Assembly (NCBI GenBank): GCA_963674835.2
Contig: CAXXKC010000003.1
Location: forward strand, 3,472,001 to 3,536,000
Length of the DNA: 64,000 nucleotides
Origin: G963674835 sp963674835
GTDB taxonomy: Bacteria; Planctomycetota; Planctomycetia; Pirellulales; Thermoguttaceae
Direction: 5' to 3'
A program made the position numbers and the translations under genes. Numbering within the stretch: the stretch's first letter is position 1; each line of letters opens with the position of its first letter. The notes below the pieces were generated by a model that ran no database searches, was not told where the DNA came from, and saw nothing but the letters and a program-made list of their open reading frames with translations. This document shows, piece by piece, positions 1 through 9,298 of this stretch.

Positions 1-114
1 TCCGATCAGGGCCGGGCGGTTGAGGCCGGCGCAGTCTGATTCGGCGGTTCCCAACCACGGCGACCACCTCACGATCGAGCACGGCAGCAAGCCGACGCCC
101 GGCGCCCTTGGCCG

Positions 115-1677
115 TCAGCGCTTGTGCGGCGGTTCCGTGGCTCGGGGACGAAGCTCCCGGCGAACGTCGATCCGCATTCCGGTGTTCCGGCAAGGAGACC
201 CGTCGCGCAGACGGTAATCGCCGGCCGCGGCATCGACGAACAACGGCTGCGACAAATGGCTGTGTTCATCCTGTCGGCGCTCAGCCTGATAACGGCCAAA
301 CTCGGCCGCACGGTACGACTGATCGGGGGCTTCCAGCGGCAGTCGCCCCTCCGCCGCGAACACCTTCATGGCATCCGCCCACGTCTTTCCCTTCTGGAGA
401 CGCGTGTACTGAATGAGCAGATTGCCGGCGGTCTGCCAGTAGCAGTTGTGATCGAAGACGAACTTCCGCTCGTCGGCCGGAGCAATGATCGCGCTCACCG
501 CTGCACCGTAGCTGGTGCAGAAGAGATTGTGGCGGATATACACGTTGCCCGGCTGCGTACCCGGATCGATCATCCAGATGAACACGTGGTAGCCGACCGG
601 TTGCGGATAAGGGTCCGAGCGGCGCGGCGGAATCTCGCCCTGCATGCTGAACCCGCCCCCTCCGTCGACACACGTATTGTGTTCGAAGTAGACCTCCCGC
701 GAGGGCTCACGGCATTCATAGGCCGCCAACCCGCAGTCGACGAACAGGTTGTCGCGGAAGAAGATCCGCTGGGGGATGTTCCGTGTTTCGCCCCCCTGGT
801 GCGTCACGGCCGAGTCGTAGATGTTGTCGAACACACACCCCTCGACCACAACATCGCTGGCGCCATCCCACAACTCGACCGCATTGCCGAACCGGATGCG
901 ATGCCGAAGATCCCACACCGCACCGCCAATGTGACGAAATTCGCAGCCGCGAATGACGACGTTCTGCGCGTGCGACTGTTGATAGCCGTGCACCCCGGCG
1001 TTACGAAACGAGAGGTTCTCCAACACGATGTCGTGTTGCCCGTCAACCAGCCTCCGTTGGCCCCAGAGCGCACACTCGATGTCGCCATAGGCGCGACCGG
1101 GGTTGGTCGGCGAACAGAGATAGAGCACCCCATTCCGCTGGCGCTGCGATCCGTCGGGCGAGCCATGGGCGCCGATACCCGTGTAGTGCCAGTCGCCGGG
1201 CTCCCGCAGCTCATCGACAGACCATCGCAGGATGCCGCAGGACTGGCCGCCGTTGAAAATCAGATTGCACACCTCGCTCGGCAGCGAGCCCGTATAGCGC
1301 CAGATCGAAGGACGCTCCTCGACCCATCGGCCTGCATCTCCCGCCGGCACCGACCCCAGGAATGCCGGCCTGTCGCCGTCGCCGTACGCGCCGTAGGTGA
1401 CTGGCGCCCCCGGGCTGCCGCACCGTGTAACGAGCACGTCGCGAATGACCGAACCGCGCTTGAACAGGACCGTGTCGCCGCCGGTAAACTCACGGGTGGC
1501 ATAGGTCCTCAGCGGCCGCGCCGGCGCCAGCCCATCGTTGGCGTCATTGCCGGCCGCCGGGTCAACGTAGTAGGTCCTCCCCTTCCCCTCTGCCGCCGCG
1601 ACACTGCGGCTAAGCGGAAACGTAACCAACCCCAAGACCGTGGCTCCGCTGGATAGCAGCATCTCGCGGCGTTTCAT
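115..1677 (-). CDS. Secreted right-handed beta-helix protein (pectate-lyase-like fold)
   Basis: About 520 residues. The frame is open further upstream, but I start at the ATG giving MKRREMLLSSGATVLGL because GAGGAA lies just upstream and this gives a twin-arginine-like export signal ending near AVAAAEG. The mature part opens with YYVDPAAGNDANDG, the entry strand of many parallel beta-helix proteins, followed by repeated rungs rich in V/I-x-G-C-x-F and N-N turns (for example VVIRGCEFRHIGG and VVVEGCVFDNIYDS). This architecture occurs in pectate lyases and related polysaccharide lyases. I see no diagnostic catalytic motif, so substrate is open. It lies 117 bp downstream of a GH28 gene on the same strand, which supports a joint role in breaking down pectin-type polysaccharide outside the cytoplasm. 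Family-level call good; specific activity inferred. Confidence 0.8.
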   Translation of the reverse strand: MKRREMLLSSGATVLGLVTFPLSRSVAAAEGKGRTYYVDPAAGNDANDGLAPARPLRTYATREFTGGDTVLFKRGSVIRDVLVTRCGSPGAPVTYGAYGDGDRPAFLGSVPAGDAGRWVEERPSIWRYTGSLPSEVCNLIFNGGQSCGILRWSVDELREPGDWHYTGIGAHGSPDGSQRQRNGVLYLCSPTNPGRAYGDIECALWGQRRLVDGQHDIVLENLSFRNAGVHGYQQSHAQNVVIRGCEFRHIGGAVWDLRHRIRFGNAVELWDGASDVVVEGCVFDNIYDSAVTHQGGETRNIPQRIFFRDNLFVDCGLAAYECREPSREVYFEHNTCVDGGGGFSMQGEIPPRRSDPYPQPVGYHVFIWMIDPGTQPGNVYIRHNLFCTSYGAAVSAIIAPADERKFVFDHNCYWQTAGNLLIQYTRLQKGKTWADAMKVFAAEGRLPLEAPDQSYRAAEFGRYQAERRQDEHSHLSQPLFVDAAAGDYRLRDGSPCRNTGMRIDVRRELRPRATEPPHKR

Positions 1678-1793
1678 CGAATGTTCCTCAGAGAAATGAT
1701 CTTCTATGTCTCGTCTCGCCACACGCGCCGCAAACGTTCCCGCCGACGCTGAGTATGGTCTGCAAGCCGACCATGTCGCGACCGGGACGCGCC

Positions 1794-3110
1794 TCACCTC
1801 GGCTTGGCAGGCTTCTCATCCGATGACTGTTCCCCAGAAGCCACATCAACAAACGTCACTTGATTCAACGTCAGACGATCGACACCGCGAATGGCAAAAG
1901 CGTTCTTGCCGCCGGGAAGAACCTCGAATCGCACGTTGTTCAGCACGATGTCGCTGACCTTGTCGCCGCTTCGTAGCTGAAAACTCGGATACTCGGGCGA
2001 ACGGATCGTCATGTTGGAGAAGGTCAGGTTGCGCACGCGGCTGACCTTTGTGTCCGGGGCGAACGTAACCGAGATGGGCGCATTCCGGCAGTCCATCGTG
2101 ATGTTGCTGAAATGCACGTTCTCCACACCGAACGGAGCAGGTTCCGGCAGCGGCGGCACCCCGGGCCCTTGCGGTGGATCGTTGGGAACGCCCTTCAGCG
2201 GCGGCATCACGATGCAAATACCTCCGCGCGATTGTCGAATGACCAGGTTGCTGAACGTGCAGTCCTTGATCTCATAGTCGTGTGTCCAGCCAATGCGGAT
2301 GGCGCACGCATTGCTCTGCAAAACACAATTGCTCACCACGACCCGTTCGCACGGCTTCAATTCGTTCAACTGATGCTGATACGAACGCAGGATGAGCGAA
2401 TCATCGCTGCTGCGGACGATGCAATCGCTGACGGCGACATCGCGGCACGAGCCGATGTGGATGCCGTCGCCATTGGGATACCTCGGATCCATATCGATCT
2501 TCAATGCGTGCACGTTCACGCGTTCGCAGTCCAGAAGCCACATGCTCCACCCGGACGGATTGTAGATCGAGAATCCTTCTAACGTCACGTCCCTGCAACC
2601 GATCAGGAAGATATTGCGGCCGGTAATCAACTGGTCGCTCTTGCGACGGTACAGGCCCTTATCGGTCACTTCGTGGAACAGTTCGGCGCGGCCGTTGATC
2701 GTGCCGCGTCCGCAGATCGTGACGTTCTTCAGGCCGGCACCGTAGAACATCGACCGCTTGTTGCGGCGCAAGCTATACTCGACGCGCCATTGCGGGCACG
2801 GTTCGAACTCGGGATAGAGACTCGGGTCGGGCCCGCCTTCCAACGAAGCGCCTGCCTCGATTTCCAGCCGGAGATTCGAGCAAAGCTTAAGCGTGTAGGT
2901 CATAAACGCCCCGCCTTGCACGCGGACCGTGCCGCCGCCCGCGGCCTTGCAGGCGTCGATGGCCTTTTGAATCGCCGCCGTGTTGTCGGTCTTGCCGTCG
3001 GGCACCGCACCGAACTCGGTAACGTTGAAGATGCCGTCCTGGACGGCCCCATGTGCGACGGCAGCCGTCGTCAACAGCACAGCAAGCAGCAACCGGATGC
3101 AAGATTTCAC
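1794..3110 (-). CDS. Secreted glycoside hydrolase family 28 (polygalacturonase-like)
   Basis: About 438 residues. I choose the GTG start because GAGAGGAG sits about 9 bases upstream and it opens a clean signal peptide (VKSCIRLLLAVLLTTAAVAHGA). The mature N-terminus has FNVTEFGAVPDGKTDNTAAI, the standard opening of bacterial GH28 and related pectinases. Candidate catalytic aspartates lie in NGDGIHIG (residues about 213-220) and SSDDSLILRS (about 234-243), corresponding to the NTDG and GDD motifs of GH28; the cysteine usual after the second motif is replaced by serine. The remainder is beta-helix rungs. Known role of the family: hydrolysis of galacturonan or rhamnogalacturonan backbones. Neighbouring beta-helix protein and the GH78 rhamnosidase at 9.4-12.1 kb fit a pectin/rhamnogalacturonan theme. 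Substrate is inferred. Confidence 0.87.
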   Translation of the reverse strand: MKSCIRLLLAVLLTTAAVAHGAVQDGIFNVTEFGAVPDGKTDNTAAIQKAIDACKAAGGGTVRVQGGAFMTYTLKLCSNLRLEIEAGASLEGGPDPSLYPEFEPCPQWRVEYSLRRNKRSMFYGAGLKNVTICGRGTINGRAELFHEVTDKGLYRRKSDQLITGRNIFLIGCRDVTLEGFSIYNPSGWSMWLLDCERVNVHALKIDMDPRYPNGDGIHIGSCRDVAVSDCIVRSSDDSLILRSYQHQLNELKPCERVVVSNCVLQSNACAIRIGWTHDYEIKDCTFSNLVIRQSRGGICIVMPPLKGVPNDPPQGPGVPPLPEPAPFGVENVHFSNITMDCRNAPISVTFAPDTKVSRVRNLTFSNMTIRSPEYPSFQLRSGDKVSDIVLNNVRFEVLPGGKNAFAIRGVDRLTLNQVTFVDVASGEQSSDEKPAKPR

Positions 3111-3284
3111 GTTGGCGGCTCCTCTCAGTTTAGTGATTCTGGTGGTGCGGGATTGTGAATACCGCAGTTGCGATCGGGAGATTGCCTTTCGCACTGAAAC
3201 CGTCCGGACAAGACAGATGTCACGTGGCTTTGCTACCTTCTTGCTCCCGACGAGAACGTACCATCTTGGGCGGTTGCCGCGTCG

Positions 3285-3662
3285 TTGTCACCACCGGTCT
3301 GCCCGCATCTGACCTTAGCCAACCTCCGCAGCACAATCAAGCCGGTTGTACCGCTTGGCACGTGTCAGTTCGCTTTTTATCGGGCGTTTCCAGATCCGGC
3401 GATCGGCCAACTCAAAGCCGACGACGTGCTCGATTGCTTCTCAGGCGACCTGGCCGGTTTCATCGCCCACTGCGCCGTGAAAGACCTGCTGGCCACCGAG
3501 ACGATTTCCGCCGAGCTGCGCGACCAGTGGCTTGACACCGCCTTCAACTCCCATGGGCGTCCCAACTGCGTCTTGCCGCTGGAGCGGGAACACGTGGCCG
3601 ATATCCTCGATCGCTCCATCACGCATCCATTGGATCGCCCACCCGCCGACGATAGAATGTAA
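3285..3662 (+). CDS. Hypothetical protein, possible gene remnant
   Basis: An open frame of about 125 codons with only a TTG (or later) start, ending 5 bases before the DUF2752 ATG. The C-terminal 80 residues look protein-like (alternating acidic and hydrophobic residues, HGRPNC, then an amphipathic segment), while the first 40 do not. The HGRP followed by a hydrophobic segment faintly recalls the end of the MutL C-terminal domain, but I would not assign it. It may be a truncated gene or a chance frame in GC-rich DNA; the close spacing to the next start is the main argument for reality. Confidence 0.3.
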   Translation: MSPPVCPHLTLANLRSTIKPVVPLGTCQFAFYRAFPDPAIGQLKADDVLDCFSGDLAGFIAHCAVKDLLATETISAELRDQWLDTAFNSHGRPNCVLPLEREHVADILDRSITHPLDRPPADDRM

Positions 3663-3667
3663 CTATC

Positions 3668-4063
3668 ATGCGGTGGCCATTATTGTTGATAAGCTCGGCG
3701 GTCGCGTTGCTCGTTCTGCTCTGGCACACCGATCCGGCCCAGTGGCGCTTGCCGCTATGCACCTTCTACGCCAGCACGGGCCTCTACTGCCCAGGGTGCG
3801 GCGGAGTCCGCGCGACCCACGAACTCCTCCACGGCCACGTCCTCCGTGCCCTCCACGACAACGCCTTCTGGATCGCCTGTCTCCCGATCTTCGCCTACGC
3901 CGCACTCTCCGAGCTATCCATCTCGCGGCGCGGTCGGCCGCTGCCAGGCAACCCAAGCCGACAGACCAAATTCTTCGTCGCCCTGGCTATCGTCGGGCTG
4001 CTGTTCTGCGTCCTCCGCAACCTCCCCTGGTATCCCTGGACCCTTATTGCACCCCTCACTTAG
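3668..4063 (+). CDS. DUF2752 small membrane protein
   Basis: 131 residues. Three hydrophobic segments (about residues 3-20, 50-70 and 98-125) suggest an inner-membrane protein. The signature LYCPGCGGVRATHELLHGHV (about residues 40-59), with two cysteines in CPGCGG followed by R-A and an amphipathic helix, is the hallmark of the DUF2752 family, common in Planctomycetes and Bacteroidetes and of unknown function. The two cysteines could bind metal or form a redox pair. No strong ribosome binding site is visible; it starts 5 bases after the preceding small frame, so translational coupling is possible. It precedes panD by about 130 bp on the same strand with no obvious functional link. Confidence 0.85.
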   Translation: MRWPLLLISSAVALLVLLWHTDPAQWRLPLCTFYASTGLYCPGCGGVRATHELLHGHVLRALHDNAFWIACLPIFAYAALSELSISRRGRPLPGNPSRQTKFFVALAIVGLLFCVLRNLPWYPWTLIAPLT

Positions 4064-4191
4064 TGGGATGCCCCGGTTGAAATTGGCCGCGTTTCGCGCC
4101 ATAGTACAATGTTCACAGGGACCCATGATCTTGTCGCCGTCCACTACGGAGCGTACAGTCTCCTGGACGCGCGCAAACGAGGAACGCTACG

Positions 4192-4548
4192 GTGCAACGG
4201 TTCATGCTCAAGTCCAAGATCCACCGGGCAACGCTTACCGGTACGGAATTGGACTACGAAGGTAGTATCGCGATCGACCGCAACCTGCTCGAAGCCGCCG
4301 ACATGCTCCCCGGCGAGCAGGTCCATGTCCTGAACGTCAATAACGGCTCCCGCCTCGTTACCTACACCATCGAGGCCGAAGCCGGCTCCGGGACCATGTT
4401 GCTCAACGGCCCGGCCGCTCGTTTGGGGGCCACCGGCGACGTGGTCGTTGTCCTTAGCTACTGCGCCGTCGACGATCAGGAAGCACCTCGCCACCGCCCC
4501 ACCGTTATCTGCGTCGACCGGCACAATCGTATCCTGCCCAGTCAGTAA
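4192..4548 (+). CDS. panD: Aspartate 1-decarboxylase (pyruvoyl enzyme)
   Basis: 118 residues, normal length for PanD. It decarboxylates L-aspartate to beta-alanine for pantothenate and CoA synthesis in the cytoplasm. The GTG start has GAGG about 9 bases upstream and gives MQRFMLKSKIHRATLTG; this puts the self-cleavage site exactly at Gly24-Ser25 in LDYEGSIAID, where serine becomes the pyruvoyl group. Lys9, Tyr22 and the NGxAAR-like segment NGPAARLGATGDVV match the family. A second ATG four codons later is a possible alternative start. No other pantothenate gene is nearby, so it appears to be a stand-alone locus. Confidence 0.96.
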   Translation: MQRFMLKSKIHRATLTGTELDYEGSIAIDRNLLEAADMLPGEQVHVLNVNNGSRLVTYTIEAEAGSGTMLLNGPAARLGATGDVVVVLSYCAVDDQEAPRHRPTVICVDRHNRILPSQ

Positions 4549-4687
4549 CGCCGAATCCGCGCCCCCCTTAATGAGCCTTTCCAGGAAGTCTTCCGGGGCC
4601 AATCGGCGGCATAACCTCGCGCATTCGTCCCGCAGGATTCGATAGAACGGGTTTGCCCCACGGCAATACCGCTATCTATACTGGAAT

Positions 4688-4783
4688 TAGAGCGCGTTCG
4701 GTGTAATCGTAGCGTGTATTTCGCTTTCGGAACCGTAGAAACACGCCGCCGCGAACGCTACAGTTAAGTGCGACACGCACTAG
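4688..4783 (+). repeat. 96-bp hairpin repeat, copy A
   Basis: One of four near-identical copies in the window (others start at 16671, 20873 and 30716, all in this orientation). The element begins TAGAGCG and ends CGCACTAG, giving imperfect terminal inverted repeats of the form CTAG(A/T)GCG. Inside are a large hairpin (arms GTAGCG and CGCTAC, with the inner pair CGTGTTT/AAACACG intact in copies B and C) and a perfect small one, AGTGCG-ACA-CGCACT. This copy has a few changes (GTGTATT for GTGTTTT). It is non-coding; the look is of a non-autonomous MITE or REP-type sequence. Confidence 0.85.
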
Positions 4784-4799
4784 TGTGCGTCTGACGATC

Positions 4800-4873
4800 G
4801 TGCAACGTGCGGATCGCTTCCCTCCAACCGTAGAAGCACGCCGCCGCTCGCACCACGGTCCAATCCGACGCGC
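4800..4873 (+). repeat. Degenerate second copy of the 96-bp repeat
   Basis: Immediately after copy A, the segment with AACCGTAGAAGCACGCCGCC and then a GCGCGCAC-like tail aligns to the central and right part of the 96-bp repeat with many substitutions, so it looks like an older copy. It sits just upstream of the HEAT-repeat gene. Confidence 0.55.
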
Positions 4874-4909
4874 ACCGGATGGCCTCGGGGCTCCTTACCG
4901 GAAGGGAAG

Positions 4910-6127
4910 ATGCACCTCATGCGAATCTTTGCCGCCGGGCTGACCGTCTTGCTGCTGCTCCTCCAAGGTGCCGACCGAGCCCGCGCCGACGTCTTTGTGC
5001 TCGACAATGGCGGCCGGGTCGTCGGCGAGCTGCTCAATCCCGACGAGTCGCCCCGCAAGACGTACGTCATTCGCACCCCCGCCGGTGCTGAGATCACCCT
5101 CGAGCGCTCGCAGATCAAGCAGATCCTCCACCCCCGGCCCGAGGAAATCGAGTACGAGAAGATCCGCCCCCGTTACCCCGACACCGTCCAGGGGCAGTGG
5201 GACCTTGCTCAGTGGTGCCTCGAGAATGGCCTCCGCCAGCAACGCAAGGACCACCTCCAGCGCGTCATCGAGCTCGATCCCGACCATGCCGACGCCCGCC
5301 GCGCCCTCGGCTACTCCCGCTTCGACGGCAAATGGAAGACCTACGATCAGATCAAGACGGATCAAGGCTTCGTCTTGTACAAAGGCCACTGGCGCCTGCC
5401 GCAGGAAGTCCAGCTTCTCCAAGAGAAGGAGAAGATTGAGGTCGCCGAGAAGACCTGGATGCAGAAGCTCGAGCGCCTCCTGTCCAACGCCAGCAACGAC
5501 CACCAGGCCTACCAGGCCATCGCCGCCATCAACGATCCCTTCGCCGTCAAGGCGCTGGCCAAGGCGATGCACGAAGACCCCCGCGACCAGATACGTCTGC
5601 TGCTCGCCGAGGTCCTCGGCCGAATCGGCACCAACCCGGCCCTCCAGGCCCTTGCCGAGTCCGCCATCAAAGACTCCGTCCCAGAAGTCCGACTCACCTG
5701 TATCGACCAACTCAAAAAACGCGACAACGCCGCCGCCGTCGACTACTTCGTGGGCTGGCTCAGCGACAAGCGAAACGACAACAAAGGCAATAGCGTTTAT
5801 ATCAATCGCGCCGCCGAAGCCCTCAAAGAAATGGGCAACGCCTCCGCCATCGGTCCCCTCATCGACGCCCTCGTTACCTCGCACAAACGCATCATCCAGC
5901 AGGGCGGCTCTGGCCAAATGTCCGCCACTTTCAGCCCCCAGGGCGGAAGCGGCATGACCATGGGCGGCGGTCCCAGGGTCGAACGCTTCCAACTCCAGAA
6001 CCGCGCCGTGCTCGACGCCCTCATCTCCCTCTCCGGCGATGTCAACTTCGGCTTCGACATCCGCGCCTGGAAAGGCTGGTACGCCGCTCAAAAACGCCAA
6101 TCGGTCGGAAAACTCCGCCGCGACTGA
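4910..6127 (+). CDS. Secreted HEAT-repeat protein
   Basis: 405 residues. GGAAGGGAAG directly precedes the first ATG; a second in-frame ATG three codons later is also possible. An N-terminal signal peptide (FAAGLTVLLLLLQGADRARA) directs export. Residues about 28-80 form a small beta-rich segment (VFVLDNGGRVVGELLNPDES, then EITLERSQIKQIL) of the type found in many planctomycete exported proteins. This is followed by a helical region resembling a tetratricopeptide hairpin (WCLENGLRQQRKDHLQRVIE) and by HEAT-like repeats (about 190-330) such as AEVLGRIGTNPALQALAESA and EALKEMGNASAIGPLIDAL. A glycine-rich segment near residue 345 precedes the C-terminus. Probably a binding or scaffold protein; no catalytic motif is seen. 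Confidence 0.8.
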   Translation: MHLMRIFAAGLTVLLLLLQGADRARADVFVLDNGGRVVGELLNPDESPRKTYVIRTPAGAEITLERSQIKQILHPRPEEIEYEKIRPRYPDTVQGQWDLAQWCLENGLRQQRKDHLQRVIELDPDHADARRALGYSRFDGKWKTYDQIKTDQGFVLYKGHWRLPQEVQLLQEKEKIEVAEKTWMQKLERLLSNASNDHQAYQAIAAINDPFAVKALAKAMHEDPRDQIRLLLAEVLGRIGTNPALQALAESAIKDSVPEVRLTCIDQLKKRDNAAAVDYFVGWLSDKRNDNKGNSVYINRAAEALKEMGNASAIGPLIDALVTSHKRIIQQGGSGQMSATFSPQGGSGMTMGGGPRVERFQLQNRAVLDALISLSGDVNFGFDIRAWKGWYAAQKRQSVGKLRRD

Positions 6128-6228
6128 ACGGCGAGCCCCATTCTCGTGTCAACGAAAATGGTACCGTCCTTCTCGGCCCACGTCGAACCCCTGACGCGCC
6201 CCCCTATCGGCTGTCCAAAAGGCTCCCC

Positions 6229-7845
6229 TTGTCATTCAACGGAAGTACATCCACGGAAGGCGACAAGCAGAGCCCCTGCCAGCCCGACCCCTGCGCCGGC
6301 ACCGCAACGATCGACGCCGCCCAGTCGGTCCCCTCGTGGTGGTCTCGTCCCTGCGGCCCGCGCGATGTCGTTGTGCTCGCCCTCCCGCTGATCATCTCCA
6401 CCATGTCCTGGACGGTCATGAATTTCATCGACCGCATGTACCTTCTCTGGTACTCCACCGAGGCCATGGCCGCCGCCCTTCCCGCCGGCATCCTCCACTA
6501 CACCATGATCTGTTTCCCCCTTGGGCTTGCCTCGTACGTCAACACGTTCGTCGCCCAATACGAAGGCGCCGGCCGGCCCGATCGCATCGGCGCTTCCGTT
6601 TGGCAGGGCATCTGGATCGGCATCGCCTGTACACCCCTGTTCCTCGCCGTCGTCCCTCTCACGCCCGCACTCTTCCACCCTACCGGTCACAATCCCTCGC
6701 TCATGGCCCTGGAAATCACCTACTTCCAGGTGCTCGCCCTCGGCGGCGGCGCCGGCATCATTGCCGCCGCACAAGCCACCTTCTTCACCGGTCGAGGCAA
6801 GACCTCCGTCGTCATGCTCGTCGACTGCACCGGCGCGGTCGTCAACATCATCCTCGACTACGCCTGGATCTTCGGCCACTGGGGTTTCCCTGCCGCTGGC
6901 ATCGAAGGTGCCGCCTGGGCAACCGTCGTCGGACAATGGACCCGCGTCCTCTTCTACTTCCTCCTCATGGAGACGACCCACAATCGCCGCACCTATCATT
7001 TCCGCGCCGGCCGACGCCTCCAATTCGACCTGCTCCGCCGACTCCTCCGATTCGGCGGCCCCAACGGACTCCAATACTTCGTCGAAGTCGCCGCCTTCTC
7101 GTTCTTCCTCTTGGTTATGGGCCGGCTCGGAGAGCAAGCGCTCGCCGCCACCACCCTCGCCTTCAACATCAACAGCATCGCCTTCGTCCCCATGCTCGGA
7201 CTCGGGCTGGCCGTTTCCACCATGGTTGGGCAACAGTTGGGACGCGACCGCCCCGATCTCGCCGCCCGCGCAACCTGGACCTCTGTCTGGATCGCCTTCG
7301 CCTATACGGGCATCATGGCCCTCTTCTACATCCTGGCGCCCGACCTGCTCATGATGGGCCACGCCGCCGGCACTGCTCCCCAGCAGTTCGCCCCCCTCCG
7401 CAACATGACCGTGGTCCTGCTTCGATTCGTCGCCGCCTACTGCCTGTTCGATGCCATGAACATCATCTTCGTCAGCGCCATCAAAGGGGCCGGCGACACT
7501 CGCTTCGTCCTCCGCGTCACCCTCCTCATGTCGCCGCTTCCCGTCGCCTTCGTTTGGCTCGGCATCCGCCACTTCGGGCTGGGACTCATCTGGTGCTGGC
7601 TCGTCCTCACCATGTGGATCTGCGCCCTCGGCTTGATCTACCTGGGCCGTTTCCTCGAAGGACGCTGGCGCCACATGCGCGTCATCGAACCGCACCTGGC
7701 CCCCGAGCTCGATGCGGGAATCGTCATGTCCCAGCTCGCAGAAGGTCTGCGCGTCGACCCACCGACCGTCGGGGGCCTCATCCTCGAACAGCCCCATTCC
7801 ACCCCGGCCGACGAGGACCAACTCGCCGCGCAGCCCGATCCCTAG
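6229..7845 (+). CDS. MATE family multidrug/Na+ antiporter
   Basis: Up to 538 residues from a TTG start with a modest AAGG upstream; the first 40 residues are low-complexity, so a later start cannot be excluded. About twelve hydrophobic segments begin with RDVVVLALPLIISTMSWTVM. The two-fold pattern of the MATE fold is visible: first half with PLIISTMSWTVMNFIDRMYL, second with GGPNGLQYFVEVAAFSFF. Typical MATE features include AATTLAFNINSIAFVPMLGL, the GQQLGRDRPD loop and SAIKGAGDTRF. Family role: export of cationic compounds using a Na+ or H+ gradient at the inner membrane. The C-terminal 50 residues are a soluble tail. No regulator lies adjacent. Confidence 0.92.
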   Translation: MSFNGSTSTEGDKQSPCQPDPCAGTATIDAAQSVPSWWSRPCGPRDVVVLALPLIISTMSWTVMNFIDRMYLLWYSTEAMAAALPAGILHYTMICFPLGLASYVNTFVAQYEGAGRPDRIGASVWQGIWIGIACTPLFLAVVPLTPALFHPTGHNPSLMALEITYFQVLALGGGAGIIAAAQATFFTGRGKTSVVMLVDCTGAVVNIILDYAWIFGHWGFPAAGIEGAAWATVVGQWTRVLFYFLLMETTHNRRTYHFRAGRRLQFDLLRRLLRFGGPNGLQYFVEVAAFSFFLLVMGRLGEQALAATTLAFNINSIAFVPMLGLGLAVSTMVGQQLGRDRPDLAARATWTSVWIAFAYTGIMALFYILAPDLLMMGHAAGTAPQQFAPLRNMTVVLLRFVAAYCLFDAMNIIFVSAIKGAGDTRFVLRVTLLMSPLPVAFVWLGIRHFGLGLIWCWLVLTMWICALGLIYLGRFLEGRWRHMRVIEPHLAPELDAGIVMSQLAEGLRVDPPTVGGLILEQPHSTPADEDQLAAQPDP

Positions 7846-7865
7846 ACGCCCCCACTACTCACTAC

Positions 7866-9161
7866 TCATCCCCCGGTCGACTCGCGCCGTCCAACCCGGT
7901 GCTTCAAAAACTTCGGTCCCGCCAACGGATGCCCTCCCTGCGGCTTGGCAAAGAAACCGGCGATCCGCCCCACGACCGTCTTCTGCTCCTCCGCCGTCAA
8001 CTCGGGGAAGATCGGCAGCGCCAACACCTCTTCCGCCGCGCGCTCCGTTTCCGGCAAATCCCCCGGCTTGCAGCCCAGATACTGGAAACACTCCTGTTGG
8101 TGCAAACCCAACGGGTAATAGATCTCCGTGCCGATCTTGGCCTCCGTCAGGAACTGCCGCAACGCGTCGCGCTTCCCGTCTCGCACGCGGATCACGTACT
8201 GGTTCCACACGTGGGTCCGCCCCACGTCGCACACCGGCAGCTTCACGGTGCCATCCAGTCCCGCCTCGACGAACAGCCGATGGTACCGCTCGGCATTCTC
8301 CTGGCGCAGCCCACTCCACTCGTCCAGATACCGGTACTTCACATTCAGCACCGCCGCCTGGAACGAGTCCAATCGGCTGTTGATTCCAATCTGCTTGTGA
8401 TAATAGCGTGGCCGCATCCCGTGCCCGCGCAGCAGCCGCAGCCGGTCGGCCAACTCGTCGCTGTTGGTCGTCAGCATTCCGCCGTCCCCGGCGCCGCCCA
8501 GGTTCTTCGTCGGGTAGAAGCTGAAACAGCCGATCTGCCCCATCGATCCCGCCCGCCGATGCTTCCACTCCGCTCCGATCGCCTGCGCGCAGTCCTCCAC
8601 GATTGCCGCTTTCGCGCCCCGGGCGATCTTCTCCAAGGCTCCCATCTCGGCGCACTGTCCGAACAGATGCACCGGCAAGATCACCTTCGTCGCCGACGTC
8701 ACCAAACGCTCCACGTGCCGCGGGTCGATATTGAACGTCCTCGGCTCGATGTCCGCAAAGACCGGCCGGGCACCCAGCCGCGTCACCGCGCTGGCCGTAG
8801 CGAAAAACGTGAAGCTCGGAAGAATCACCTCGTCGCCCGGCCCAATGTCCAACGCCATCAGTGCCAACAGCAACGCGTCGCTCCCCGACGCGCAGCCGAC
8901 CGCATGTTTCGCCCCGCAGTAATGCGCCGTCGTCGCCTCCAACTGCTCCACGTCGGGCCCCAGCACAAAGCGGCCGCTCTGCCAAACCGCCGCCAAAGCC
9001 GCCACAATCTCCTCGGCCAAAGGCCCGTGCTGACGCCCAAGGTCCAACAGCGGCACCGGCGCCGCCCCCGTCCTCTCACCAGCCACACGGTCCTTCGCAA
9101 CCTGCGAATCGGCCCCGCAAGCTCCCTGGCATTCGGTCTTCTGGGTCGATCCTGCCTCCAT
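7866..9161 (-). CDS. DegT/DnrJ/EryC1/StrS-type PLP aminotransferase
   Basis: 431 residues from the ATG at MEAGSTQ, chosen because AGGAG lies 7 bases upstream; an ATG 21 bases earlier is the alternative. The fold-type I aminotransferase pattern is clear: VPLLDLGRQHGPLAEEI start, GSDALLLALMALDIGPGDEV, VEDCAQAIGA (PLP-binding Asp), and GCFSFYPTKNLGGAGDGG with the PLP lysine. Family role: amination of nucleotide-linked keto-sugars, giving amino-sugars for lipopolysaccharide, glycans or secondary metabolites. No other nucleotide-sugar gene is next to it; the downstream partner on the same strand is unclear and the upstream gene is a rhamnosidase 220 bp away. Specific sugar unknown. Confidence 0.94.
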   Translation of the reverse strand: MEAGSTQKTECQGACGADSQVAKDRVAGERTGAAPVPLLDLGRQHGPLAEEIVAALAAVWQSGRFVLGPDVEQLEATTAHYCGAKHAVGCASGSDALLLALMALDIGPGDEVILPSFTFFATASAVTRLGARPVFADIEPRTFNIDPRHVERLVTSATKVILPVHLFGQCAEMGALEKIARGAKAAIVEDCAQAIGAEWKHRRAGSMGQIGCFSFYPTKNLGGAGDGGMLTTNSDELADRLRLLRGHGMRPRYYHKQIGINSRLDSFQAAVLNVKYRYLDEWSGLRQENAERYHRLFVEAGLDGTVKLPVCDVGRTHVWNQYVIRVRDGKRDALRQFLTEAKIGTEIYYPLGLHQQECFQYLGCKPGDLPETERAAEEVLALPIFPELTAEEQKTVVGRIAGFFAKPQGGHPLAGPKFLKHRVGRRESTGG

Positions 9162-9298
9162 GGACGATCTCCTGGCCTCCATGACATTCCCCAACGAAAA
9201 GAGCCCGGCAAACAGCGGTAAACGACACAAGCGGCAAACCTTAGAACTTTTCCAACCCCACGTCAATACAGCTTCCCTTCCCATCCAATTCCCGCCGT

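Noticed and set aside
124..1656. A 510-codon plus-strand frame opposite the beta-helix gene (and similar long frames at 4895-6100 minus, 6232-7821 minus, 6336-9221 plus, 18349-19716 minus, 19772-21145 minus)
   Set aside because: High GC keeps antisense frames open. The translations are low-complexity or Arg/Pro/His-rich and show no domains, while the opposite strand carries a recognised family with codon-typical composition and ribosome sites.
3285..3662. MutL C-terminal domain fragment
   Set aside because: Only an HGRP-like match supports it; the zinc/endonuclease motifs are absent. Kept as hypothetical.
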